This document shows, piece by piece, positions 1-7,966 of a DNA stretch of 64,000 bases (the stretch's first letter is position 1; every line of letters starts with the position of its first letter). Origin of the DNA: Bacteroides sp. AN502(2024). GTDB taxonomy: Bacteria > Bacteroidota > Bacteroidia > Bacteroidales > Bacteroidaceae. The stretch lies in the NCBI RefSeq assembly GCF_041227145.1, contig NZ_JBGFSP010000003.1, positions 2,852,001 to 2,916,000 on the forward strand, read 5' to 3'. The position numbers and the translations under genes were made by a program. Below the pieces are notes generated by a model, which saw only the letters and a program-made list of their open reading frames with translations, did no database searches and was not told where the DNA came from.

Positions 1-263
1 GCGATGCGTACTTTATCGGTGGTGACCAAACTGATATTCCGGGCCAGTTCTTCCGGTTTCAATGAAGCTATGTTTTTCCCTTGTAGAGCAATTTCTCCTG
101 ATTGAGGCTTTTCCAGTCCCATCATGGCACGGAGCAGTGTACTTTTCCCTGTTCCGTTACGTCCCAACAGGGCAACGAGTTGCCCACCTGTAATTCGGGC
201 ATTTACCGTTTCCAACAGTGTATGTTGTCCATATCCTAATGTCAATTCTCTAAGCTCTATCAT
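1..263 (-). CDS. btuD: BtuD-type ABC transporter ATP-binding protein (partial, N-terminal 87 residues)
   Basis: ATPase subunit of an iron-siderophore/vitamin B12-type ABC importer, energising uptake across the inner membrane. Only the N-terminal part is in the window; the gene runs off the left edge. The Walker A motif GRNGTGKST is readable about 35 residues in, followed by the start of the helical region. The start ATG (261-263) overlaps the TGA of the upstream permease gene (ATGA), which indicates translational coupling. Assignment to B12 rather than haem or siderophore rests on the riboswitch at the head of this gene cluster (about 7.6-7.8 kb). The family itself (FecE/BtuD) cannot be resolved by substrate from sequence alone. 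Confidence 0.8.
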   Translation of the reverse strand, partial: MIELRELTLGYGQHTLLETVNARITGGQLVALLGRNGTGKSTLLRAMMGLEKPQSGEIALQGKNIASLKPEELARNISLVTTDKVRI

Positions 264-1276
264 TTGAATCTACGCAAGTTTTTAGTGATTACCCATAAAA
301 CAACCGGAACACCTAGCAAGGCAGTGATGCAGTTAACCGGAAGCAGGAACTTCTTGGCGATGATGTCGCAGAAAAGCATGCTGATAAGTCCTGTCAACAT
401 GGTGCCGGGGACAAGTATCCGGTGATCGGCATTGTTGAATAGCAGTCGTGTAACATGTGGTACTGCCAGACCGATAAATCCTACCGGACCACAAAAAGCC
501 GTGACCGTTCCTGTCAGTAGGGCGGTAGAGAGGAAGATAAGCGTACGGGAGCGTTTGATGTTCATTCCCATGGTACGGGCATAGTTCTCGCCCAACAGTA
601 ATAGGTTCAACGGTTTGATGCAGGATACCGAGATTGACAGACCTGCCAGCAATACCGGTATCATAATCCATAACTGATTGGTTGTGACGTGACTAAGAGA
701 ACCCATTGACCATAGTGTAAACATTTTCAATTGCTCGGCAGAACTTAAATATTGTAATATCTGGATAATGGCACCTGCTACATAGCCAATCATTACTCCC
801 ATAATCAGGACACCTAGGATATTCTTCACTTTTCGGCTGATAATGGCTACTCCCAACAGAATAACGGCAGTTCCTATCCAGCCGGAACCAACAATACCCA
901 TGGATTGCAGGAAAGGAAAGTCGGACCACCCGAGCAACGGAGTGCCCAGAATGAACAGAGCCACTCCCAGTCCCGCGCCGGAACTTACTCCTAGTAGATA
1001 AGGGTCTGCCAATGGGTTCTGGAAGACGGTCTGCATCTGCAATCCGCTTACGGAAAGTGCTATGCCTATTAGCGCAGCGACCACTACTCGTATGAAACGG
1101 ATAGAAAGGAGAATGTTACGCGTCATTTCGTCACATTCGCCTCCGGTGAGTACCCCCCATATTTGAGAAATCGGGATATATGTGTCTCCGGTAGCTATAT
1201 CTGCCAGTAGCAGCAGTATGGCTGTTATTCCTAATATGCTGAATAGTAAAACGGTATGTCTGCAGGATTGTTTCAT
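260..1276 (-). CDS. btuC: FecCD-family permease, probable cobalamin transporter BtuC
   Basis: Integral inner-membrane permease of 338 residues, the usual length of the FecCD/BtuC family. About ten hydrophobic segments are visible, the first at residues 11-31. Family signatures include the region GLQMQTVFQNPLADPYLLG (about residues 78-96) and GPVGFIGLAVPHVTRLL (about 264-280). It overlaps btuF upstream by 4 nt (1273-1276) and btuD downstream by 4 nt, so the three are translated as a coupled set. Specificity for cobalamin is inferred from the cobalamin riboswitch and the BtuG-like lipoprotein in the same transcription unit; a siderophore or haem permease would look similar. Confidence 0.85.
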   Translation of the reverse strand: MKQSCRHTVLLFSILGITAILLLLADIATGDTYIPISQIWGVLTGGECDEMTRNILLSIRFIRVVVAALIGIALSVSGLQMQTVFQNPLADPYLLGVSSGAGLGVALFILGTPLLGWSDFPFLQSMGIVGSGWIGTAVILLGVAIISRKVKNILGVLIMGVMIGYVAGAIIQILQYLSSAEQLKMFTLWSMGSLSHVTTNQLWIMIPVLLAGLSISVSCIKPLNLLLLGENYARTMGMNIKRSRTLIFLSTALLTGTVTAFCGPVGFIGLAVPHVTRLLFNNADHRILVPGTMLTGLISMLFCDIIAKKFLLPVNCITALLGVPVVLWVITKNLRRFK

Positions 1277-2412
1277 TCCAGATGCCTGTAATAATAAAGT
1301 GAATCGGATATAAGTTCGGGGTGAAAAATATGAATCAGGTCACGCAAGACAATGTCGGGGCGTACTACTGCCGATTCCCAATAATCGTTACCACCGGCAG
1401 CAGTCAGTCGTAAATTATTGTTATAGACAGTTTTCTCGCGTACGGCTTTGGCGTCACTGAATTTGGGGTTGATTGTCTTCAGTTCATTCAGTGTGGTAGC
1501 CGAGCCTACGTTGATCCAATAGTCTGCCTTTTGTATCAGTCCGTAGGCTGTTTCGAGTCCGATAGGAGCAGAACTGTTGGCGGTATTTTTTTTGTAGATA
1601 TAGTCGGCTCCGGCGTCGGCAACTAGTTGTGCCATATAGCTTTGGGTGGAAGGCATTACCCAACTGTCGTTCCAAGGAGTGTTGAACATCACCGTAGGGC
1701 GTTCTTCCAAAGATTCCGTAAGGGCTTTTAATGCCAGGTACCGTTCCGGTATTTTCCGGAATATTTCGATTCCCTTTTCTCGGCTGTCCGTCAGTTCGGA
1801 TAGTACGACCAGCCATTCAGCTTTGCCCAACGGCGATTCTTCCAAGTATTCACCCATATATATATAAGGTATAGCGAGCTCTTTCAATTTGTCCGTCACG
1901 GCAGTCTGGGCATCTCCGATACCATATAATAGTACAACGTCCGGTTTCAATCCGAGCAATAGCTCGTAGTTTATTTCGGGGCCCATATCCTTGATTGTAT
2001 CTTTGTGTGCAAGGACATAAGGATTCGATACATAATTAATGCCGGATACACCGACAATGCGGTCCACCTGTCCCAGTGCATCGAGCATGGCAATGTAAGA
2101 AGAAGACATGCACACGATACGTTGCACTTTGGCGGGAATGACGGAACCGGTAAATCCGGCAGGCGCCTGTTCACCGTTCCGTGAAACGAAATAGGACATT
2201 TCTACATTTTCAGCTCCCTGCCACGGATTAAAAACACGTATCAGGGTACTGGCTGCGTTGTCTGCTCCCACTATCTTGAATCCGGAGGCATATTCGGGGA
2301 TATATACATCCTGTTTGAATGCAGCCAGAGATGTCTTTTTGTCGGATATGCAACTTGTCAGAAAGAAGAGGCACAGTAATATAAAAAACGGAATTGAAGA
2401 TTTGCTTCTCAT
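1273..2412 (-). CDS. btuF: BtuF-type periplasmic substrate-binding lipoprotein
   Basis: Binding protein of 379 residues of the FecB/BtuF class (two lobes joined by a long helix). It begins with a lipoprotein signal, lipobox LTSC with Cys21, so it is probably membrane-anchored in the periplasm, where it would pass ligand to the BtuC-type permease. The first lobe has RIVCMSSSYIAMLDALGQVDRIVGV followed by KPDVVLLYG, typical of this family. The C-terminal lobe has RLTAAGGNDYWESAVVRPD, matching the conserved closing segment. Cobalamin specificity is inferred from context. It overlaps the permease start by 4 nt. A hairpin with a T-rich tail lies between this gene and the upstream lipoprotein gene, so its expression may be partly uncoupled from the promoter-proximal genes. 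Confidence 0.8.
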   Translation of the reverse strand: MRSKSSIPFFILLCLFFLTSCISDKKTSLAAFKQDVYIPEYASGFKIVGADNAASTLIRVFNPWQGAENVEMSYFVSRNGEQAPAGFTGSVIPAKVQRIVCMSSSYIAMLDALGQVDRIVGVSGINYVSNPYVLAHKDTIKDMGPEINYELLLGLKPDVVLLYGIGDAQTAVTDKLKELAIPYIYMGEYLEESPLGKAEWLVVLSELTDSREKGIEIFRKIPERYLALKALTESLEERPTVMFNTPWNDSWVMPSTQSYMAQLVADAGADYIYKKNTANSSAPIGLETAYGLIQKADYWINVGSATTLNELKTINPKFSDAKAVREKTVYNNNLRLTAAGGNDYWESAVVRPDIVLRDLIHIFHPELISDSLYYYRHLE

Positions 2413-2523
2413 ATAGTCAATTTTTTTATAATAACTTACTTATTTTTAGTTCTCTTTCTCTCTCCAGCAACGATGTTACGGCAAGGAATAGAAGGAAGAG
2501 GGGAGACAAAAGTAGGAAAAAAT

Positions 2524-2568
2524 AAGAAGATTCACCTCCCCCGCGAAGAAGTTTCGGAGAGAGGTGAA
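2524..2568 (-). terminator. Hairpin with T-rich tail between BtuG-like gene and btuF
   Basis: Arms TTCACCTC (2531-2538) and GAGGTGAA (2561-2568) pair around a loop that can also pair partly (cgaa/ttcg). On the minus strand the hairpin is followed by TCTTCTTATTTTTT. It lies in the longest gap inside the cluster (2413-2607). It could be an intrinsic terminator, or a partial terminator lowering expression of btuFCD relative to the surface lipoproteins. Not tested. Confidence 0.5.
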
Positions 2569-2607
2569 TGAAATTGATTGGAATTTTCCGGTTTTGACAG
2601 GAAAAAG

Positions 2608-3732
2608 TTATTGAACGAACACTATACGATTGGGATTGGCTGTACCAGTCTCTATAGGAGCATTTGCACGAATCGGTGTTCCGTCAGACCTGTAAACATA
2701 TAGATTTTGTCCGCTTTGTCCGAAACAGACATCTCCGTTGAATGGGTTTACGGAAATGCTATAACCAAGCATCAGGTCGGGTAGTTCACTTGTTGTAAAC
2801 GGGGTTACATCTCCACTGAATGATACTTTTTGTAAAGTAGTCGGCATTTCATAATTGGGGTCATGCCATTTTACGTATGTAGTAAAAATAGCGTTATCGC
2901 CTATTTGGAATGCATCTGCCAGATTGGCTACATGAGAATAGCCTTCTCCTTCCAATTTGTACAATGCAGATTTCTCCGTTGTATAGTTACCTAAAGAATT
3001 GAAGTAGAGAGTTCCGTTCGGAGCTTGCGCAATCAATTTCGGGTTAGTGGGGACAGTAATAGGCTCTACTATTTTAAGGTCTGTTGTGAGTTTTGAAATA
3101 GTGGTTCCTTGTCCGGCATACGAGTCTCCCGTGTTTCCTGAATTACACACATACACAGTGTTGTTGGCAACGCAAATTCCTTCGGAATAAGTGGCATCTA
3201 ATTTCGTAAACATTTTCTTTTCAAATTCTGTGGTATCGATAGCCATCACAGCTCCTGAATAGAGGCTTACATATATCATTCCTCCATAGGCTGCAAGATG
3301 ACGTGGCATTGCTTTAGAATGACTCTTTTCATCGTCATATTGTCTCATTCCGCCATAGGGCGCTCCCGTAGCAGCATTGAATATCCAGATACCTCCGTTT
3401 CCGTACGTCAGGTCGTGACCGCTCACTGCACAGTACAGCTTTGAGCCATACTGAATGAGGTCATTTCCCGTGTCACCTATTTCAATTTCCTTCCCTATCT
3501 TTTTCCAATTATTATCATACGTGATAAGTTTCCCCGGCAAAGAGGGAGGGTCCTTTTTCCAAGTTCCTTCACATAGCACGTATGCCTTAGTCCAATTGGC
3601 ATCGGTTATTGCACGTGTGTTTTGTGGAAAAGATTTATTAACTTGTCCGGTATTGTCGAACATCTCATCACTACAACTGCCCAGTACGAATGTCAATGCA
3701 AAGACTGAATAAAAAAGATAATTCTTTTTCAT
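2608..3732 (-). CDS. BtuG-like surface lipoprotein, predicted seven-bladed beta-propeller
   Basis: A 374-residue lipoprotein (lipobox LGSC, Cys20) with YncE/DUF5074-type propeller repeats. Readable features are AYVLCEGTW near residue 50, the segment GDTGNDLIQYGSKLY near residue 86, and a last blade with SISVNPFNGDVCFG. This layout, ending in a short Pro/Asn-rich strand, resembles BtuG of Bacteroides thetaiotaomicron, the outer-surface B12-capturing lipoprotein that works with the TonB-dependent receptor BtuB. No BtuB is present in this cluster, so the protein may serve a receptor encoded elsewhere. Function as a B12 binder is inferred from fold and riboswitch context, not from identified ligand-contact residues. 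Confidence 0.65.
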   Translation of the reverse strand: MKKNYLFYSVFALTFVLGSCSDEMFDNTGQVNKSFPQNTRAITDANWTKAYVLCEGTWKKDPPSLPGKLITYDNNWKKIGKEIEIGDTGNDLIQYGSKLYCAVSGHDLTYGNGGIWIFNAATGAPYGGMRQYDDEKSHSKAMPRHLAAYGGMIYVSLYSGAVMAIDTTEFEKKMFTKLDATYSEGICVANNTVYVCNSGNTGDSYAGQGTTISKLTTDLKIVEPITVPTNPKLIAQAPNGTLYFNSLGNYTTEKSALYKLEGEGYSHVANLADAFQIGDNAIFTTYVKWHDPNYEMPTTLQKVSFSGDVTPFTTSELPDLMLGYSISVNPFNGDVCFGQSGQNLYVYRSDGTPIRANAPIETGTANPNRIVFVQ

Positions 3733-3751
3733 CTTATGAATTATTTAACGA

Positions 3752-5605
3752 TTAATTATTTGTGAAATTACCATCCTGTGATTCTTTCATTTGTTGCAAT
3801 GTAGGCTTAGCTCCACAACCATAAACCTTCCACTTGGTTATTATGCCATCGTCTATAAATTTCTTGAAAGAACTGAAATCATAGAGTTCAGGAAAATCCG
3901 AGATCGTGACATTGCTTAACTGACTTATACTTGGAAAGATTTCTTTTATATCTAGTTTATTTATGGAAGATGTGGTTCTGGATGTAATTGAAAATGTACC
4001 GATAGTCTCCAGGTTTTCCATCTTGAGAAATGAAAAATCTTTTTGGCTGTTATGAACATAGAGTGTAAAGCTTCCTCCTATTTCTTTGAGTTTGGGAACT
4101 TTAACGGGATTTGTCGGCACGTTATTATTCAAAGCACTGATACTGAAATTTCCTCCCACATATTCTAAATCCGGTAGGTCAATATCATGCAATATGCTGG
4201 TAGCCATTCCTTGTATGGTGCGGTATTGAACACTCAAATGGCCATTAATACGTTTTATATTTTTAATGGCCAGCCCTTTTTCTATATTGGTTTGTAATAT
4301 ATAGGACTCAACAGTCGTAAATCCTCTCAGTGTAGGCGGGTTCATCTTTGCTGATGAGAAAGTAATACTGCCGAAGGGCTCATCTCCCGAAATAATAAAT
4401 TCTTTTGTTAAATCGTCAGTGGATGCAATGTCTACTTTGCCTACTTTTTTCCCTTGTAGGTTCAGACTGAAAACTCCAGTGTAGCGAACTAGCAATGTTC
4501 CTCCTATACTTTCAACATTGCTGAGAGTATTCTTGAGACTTTCATCATTAAAAGTGGGGCAACTGCTTAATGATAGATTTGCTTTCAGGTTTTTCAATTC
4601 CGGAATATTTAGAGTTTCCAACTTCGCGGCCCGTTTTATGTCAATAGAGATGCATGTAGTTAGCCGGGGTAAATTGATAATCTGTAATTTCGTCGTACTA
4701 GAGTTGCCGCTTATATAGAAAGTTCCATTCACAACTTCTAATACCGGTATTTCCAATTGAGTCATCAATCCTCCATTTATAATGAAATCGTTATCTACTT
4801 TCTTAAGGGAATTAAGGTTAAATTGCTCTATGATTGGAGCATCGACCGTGAATTTCCCATTTACAGATTCCAAATAGGGGAAAGAGACCTTTTGGTAATA
4901 TTGGCTTTCTTTAATTGTAAGATTCTTGCGAACAGAGACCAATGAGGGTAAGGTGATGTCTGTCAGCGTTTCATTGCCGGTGGCGGGTGAAGCGATAGTC
5001 AGGCTTCCTGCTTTTTTCAGATTGGCAAGACCGTTCAGGTCTTTTCCTTGGTAATATCCACCGATATTAATATCGTCCAGTACTTCCGTAAGTGTGGACA
5101 GACCCTCCAGATTCTTGATGGGGTCTTCTGCTTTTTGAGTTGTCGCGATGGAGATACTACCTTCTATAATGGTGATATTACTCTTGGCAAACGCATCGAC
5201 TTCAGTTTGTGAATTGAAAACGAAATTGGCAGCTTCACTAACGTCGGTATGGTGAACCGTATATTTGTAAGTGCGTGAAGTCCCGTTATAGGAAGTCACC
5301 GTCAGCTGTTGTTCTTCGTTCCATGTGCTGATGCCTGCCGGATCGGGGACGATACTTGCCTGCTCGCTGATAACGTAGTGTGCGGTTGCGCCGTTAAGTT
5401 CTGTTCCCTGGGGAACAGACAGAATAATCTTATCGTCTATTATGGCAGCTTGCCACGTGTTTTCTCCAAGGGACAGTGAGAAAGAAAGAATATGGTTGTC
5501 TACACCGGCAAACGGGTTCTCATTGTCGTCACTGCACGCTGTCAGGAATCCGACGAAAAATATCGTCAGAAGCATTTTCCAAGTTTTGTTCTTTGTCATA
5601 ATCAA
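3752..5605 (-). CDS. DUF5018-like / leucine-rich beta-helix surface lipoprotein of the cobalamin locus
   Basis: A 617-residue lipoprotein (lipobox FLTAC, Cys24). An N-terminal domain of about 90 residues (about 30-120, ending in NGTSRTYKYTVHH) resembles the DUF5018 Ig-like family. The remainder consists of irregular leucine-rich strands with repeated forms such as LPSLVSVRKNLTI, IPELKNLKANLSL and LPDLEYVGGNFSI, as in receptor-L or BspA-like solenoids. It is most likely displayed on the outer surface. It sits between the PKD lipoprotein and the BtuG-like propeller under the same riboswitch, so it probably takes part in corrinoid capture or in stabilising the surface complex. No function is established from its sequence. 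A start two codons further in (ATG 5599) is also possible. Confidence 0.7.
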   Translation of the reverse strand: MIMTKNKTWKMLLTIFFVGFLTACSDDNENPFAGVDNHILSFSLSLGENTWQAAIIDDKIILSVPQGTELNGATAHYVISEQASIVPDPAGISTWNEEQQLTVTSYNGTSRTYKYTVHHTDVSEAANFVFNSQTEVDAFAKSNITIIEGSISIATTQKAEDPIKNLEGLSTLTEVLDDINIGGYYQGKDLNGLANLKKAGSLTIASPATGNETLTDITLPSLVSVRKNLTIKESQYYQKVSFPYLESVNGKFTVDAPIIEQFNLNSLKKVDNDFIINGGLMTQLEIPVLEVVNGTFYISGNSSTTKLQIINLPRLTTCISIDIKRAAKLETLNIPELKNLKANLSLSSCPTFNDESLKNTLSNVESIGGTLLVRYTGVFSLNLQGKKVGKVDIASTDDLTKEFIISGDEPFGSITFSSAKMNPPTLRGFTTVESYILQTNIEKGLAIKNIKRINGHLSVQYRTIQGMATSILHDIDLPDLEYVGGNFSISALNNNVPTNPVKVPKLKEIGGSFTLYVHNSQKDFSFLKMENLETIGTFSITSRTTSSINKLDIKEIFPSISQLSNVTISDFPELYDFSSFKKFIDDGIITKWKVYGCGAKPTLQQMKESQDGNFTNN

Positions 5606-5643
5606 ATTTTTATTGTTGTTAAAATTGTGTACTGAAAAATAGT

Positions 5644-7401
5644 TTAGAGTCGTTTGGGAGCCTTTTCCATTTGTATATCTCGGAAACCGTAAACTTCGGT
5701 AGATACTTCACCGAGCACTCCCGCTTGCGACTGGACGCCTGTCTGTACTTTTATAAAGTCTATATAACGCAGATTGATAGGAGTTCCGTCAGGATATATA
5801 GCATTCTTTATCTTGAAACCGTTTCCTATGGCATTGGCATTATGATTATTTCCGTTAGAGAGGAAGTCTTCACCGTAGTTATCGGCATATCCCCATCTGT
5901 AAGATTCGTTTCGCCAGATTCCATTATTGAGGAAGGTCCTTTCTTTAATCCGGGTGCCGCGCAGTTCGTATGAGTTTCCTTTCAGCCAACCGGGAAAAGC
6001 CGGACTCCGGTCTATGGTTCCTGTATTGCCACGGCTGTCTATCCACTGTACGGGCATATTGTAGATAGGAGGGCGGTAGTAAGTGACAGAATAATTCTGC
6101 CAAGTGGTAGATTTACCTGTTTCGCTACCTTTCAGCTCATACCATGTGTCATCAGGCAATCCGTTTCCGTTTTCGTCCTGCATTACGTAGACTATTCCCG
6201 GTTCGGAACTTCCGTCGAAAGCATTGCCTATGATTGAGAAATCGTATTGGCTGTTATCATTAGAACTAGCATTATAAACGCTATGGTCGAATCCTACAAC
6301 GATGTATCCTCCCCACGCTCCCAATGAGACATGACTGACTACTGCATTCATCCGGGTTTCAGCATAATGGCATGCTTCTGCTTCCGTTTTTCCGCTTATT
6401 TGTTGTACGAATTGTCCGGGTGCGGGCAGAATATTATATACCGTCACTTTGCTACTCGAACTTCCTGCTTTGGGAGCACGGTAGCGAGCTGCTTCGTCCG
6501 ATTGCAGGCATTCTATAGTTTGTATAGCTTCTACCGAAATATCACCGTCTGTTCCCGTTACTTTCACTTTGTACTCTCCTGCTGCCGGAGGCATAAAAGT
6601 AAAGGTTGGCTTTGTTTCATCCGGATACGGTTCTCCGTTCACTTCCCATGCATAAATGGTATTCTCCGTGTTGTCTGTAATAATAGGAGCCACATAGGCA
6701 GCGCGTCCTGCAGGTACAGTTTGACGTTCATTTTCAAAAGTAATGTTGAGTTTTCTTTGGGGTGCTACCCGTATGGTAGTTGTTGCTTTCCCCGTTCCGT
6801 CTTCGTTGGTTACTTTAAGTGTAATATGGAAGGAACCTTCATTTTCCGCCACGAATGTGTACTCTTCCTTATCACCTATTACAGCATCTTTTTCATTCGT
6901 CCATTCATAGGTGCTTCCTTCCTTGAAGTTTACAGCGGATTTGATAGTGACACTTTCTCCTACATACGTAGAATAATACTGGATTAATGACACTGACGGG
7001 ACCATCTTGTTCATAACGTCTATCCGGAGTTCTTTTTGCACACTTCCGTTTTTCGCGTCTACCCTGAAAGTGAAGAACTTTTTTCCATCTGCAGGAGATG
7101 AATAGGTGAATGAGGCATCTGTACTGACTATTTTGCCTTTTTCATCTTTCCATGTATATACAGGGGCGATGGCATTATCCACAATAGGGGTGATGGTGAT
7201 TTCTTTTAGTATTTTGACAGGATAAATCCCAGTACCATTGTCAAAGGTAATCACCGGTGGATTCTTTGATTCTTCTTCCGGAGCGATTACTCCATCGCCT
7301 GCTCCCAAATTGTGCTCGTTCCCACATGAGGTGAGAAGGACAATAGAGCAAAGCATCAGTAAATTAGCGGTTGTTTTCCAAAATTCATTTATCATAAGCA
7401 T
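5644..7401 (-). CDS. PKD-domain surface lipoprotein, first gene of the cobalamin-riboswitch operon
   Basis: A 585-residue lipoprotein (lipobox LTSC, Cys26). Three PKD/Ig-like repeats occupy roughly residues 45-310, seen as YTWKDEKGKIVS, YEWTNEKDAVIG and YAWEVNGEPYPD with matching FTF/VKVTG closing strands. A distinct C-terminal domain (about 320-585) contains the acidic segment DENGNGLPDDTWYELKG, which looks like a Ca-binding loop, and YVMQ strands. Proteins of this architecture are common in Bacteroides B12 loci, and one surface lipoprotein there (BtuH) binds cobalamin; whether this one is the equivalent cannot be decided here. Being first behind the riboswitch, it should be the most directly B12-repressed gene. 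A start at the in-frame ATG 7395 is equally plausible. Confidence 0.7.
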   Translation of the reverse strand: MLMINEFWKTTANLLMLCSIVLLTSCGNEHNLGAGDGVIAPEEESKNPPVITFDNGTGIYPVKILKEITITPIVDNAIAPVYTWKDEKGKIVSTDASFTYSSPADGKKFFTFRVDAKNGSVQKELRIDVMNKMVPSVSLIQYYSTYVGESVTIKSAVNFKEGSTYEWTNEKDAVIGDKEEYTFVAENEGSFHITLKVTNEDGTGKATTTIRVAPQRKLNITFENERQTVPAGRAAYVAPIITDNTENTIYAWEVNGEPYPDETKPTFTFMPPAAGEYKVKVTGTDGDISVEAIQTIECLQSDEAARYRAPKAGSSSSKVTVYNILPAPGQFVQQISGKTEAEACHYAETRMNAVVSHVSLGAWGGYIVVGFDHSVYNASSNDNSQYDFSIIGNAFDGSSEPGIVYVMQDENGNGLPDDTWYELKGSETGKSTTWQNYSVTYYRPPIYNMPVQWIDSRGNTGTIDRSPAFPGWLKGNSYELRGTRIKERTFLNNGIWRNESYRWGYADNYGEDFLSNGNNHNANAIGNGFKIKNAIYPDGTPINLRYIDFIKVQTGVQSQAGVLGEVSTEVYGFRDIQMEKAPKRL

Positions 7402-7487
7402 ACTTTTAATAGGTTGCCGATAGAAATGATAATGGATTTTACCACTGGATGACAGATGTCCCGGTTAGATAAATAGAAGAAGCCTTT

Positions 7488-7556
7488 CTCTTTATACACA
7501 GTAGTGAATGTGTATGTAAAGAAGAGCGACGAACCACCTCCTGTATGCCGCAGGAG
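7488..7556 (-). promoter_or_regulatory. Leader hairpins between riboswitch and first gene (possible expression platform)
   Basis: Two short inverted repeats lie between the riboswitch core and the first gene. CTCCTG (7538-7543) pairs with CAGGAG (7551-7556). CTTTATACACA (7490-7500) pairs imperfectly with TGTGTATGTAAAG (7509-7521). Either could form part of the expression platform that couples B12 binding to translation or termination. There is no long T tract directly after the first hairpin on the minus strand, so a translational or mixed mechanism seems more likely than simple termination. This is inference from pairing only. Confidence 0.35.
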
Positions 7557-7565
7557 TAAAATCCA

Positions 7566-7795
7566 AACGAAAAGAGGCAGGTCTTCTGGCTTATTCCCTT
7601 ATTTGCAGCGCCTTCCCAGATAAAATATCCAGTGGCAAATTGCTACAAACTATACTGTTGTCCAATAACAGTATGGAAAAATACAGCAGCGGCTACTGTT
7701 ACCGATTCTCACGGTATTCCCTTTTAATCTTCGATAACTCATATTATATTGCATGCAATTCGATATAGCATGGTAACGAAGAACCCATTTTCAGA
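7566..7795 (-). ncRNA. Cobalamin (B12) riboswitch
   Basis: Read on the minus strand, the segment shows the hallmarks of the cobalamin riboswitch in order: GGTTCTTCGTTACCATG, then GGGAATACCGTGAGAATCGG with the invariant GAATC region, then the B12 box containing TTTGCCACTGG, then GGGAAGGCG, and the closing AGCCAGAAGACCTGCC. It lies upstream of and in the same orientation as the six-gene surface-lipoprotein/BtuFCD cluster. When adenosylcobalamin or a related corrinoid is abundant it should repress that cluster. The upstream boundary sits just after a -7-type promoter element, so the riboswitch probably begins close to the transcript start. Confidence 0.95.
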
Positions 7796-7798
7796 TTA

Positions 7799-7806
7799 CA
7801 AAGATA
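7799..7806 (-). promoter_or_regulatory. Candidate -7 element of the cobalamin operon promoter
   Basis: TATCTTTG on the minus strand matches the Bacteroides -7 consensus TAnnTTTG and lies a few bases before the riboswitch. No clear TTTG -33 element is found at 19-21 nt upstream, so only half of the consensus is supported. Confidence 0.45.
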
Positions 7807-7906
7807 GTTATCTTTTTATATATTATGTCTCTTTTAACTATTTATTTCTCATTACGTTAAAGGGACGACAAAATGTTAATAGGACAGGTATGAACTATGA
7901 ATAGAT

Positions 7907-7946
7907 AAAAAACAAGACAACATTCAGAAAAGCGAATGTTGTCTTG
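7907..7946 (-). terminator. Intrinsic terminator after the DUF4998 lipoprotein gene
   Basis: A perfect 13-bp stem, CAAGACAACATTC (7913-7925) with GAATGTTGTCTTG (7934-7946), encloses an 8-nt loop. On the minus strand it is followed by TTTTTTATC. It lies 20 nt past the stop codon of the last gene of the first Sus-like locus and closes that operon. Confidence 0.85.
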
Positions 7947-7966
7947 TTTGCTAGGATAAGAAATAA

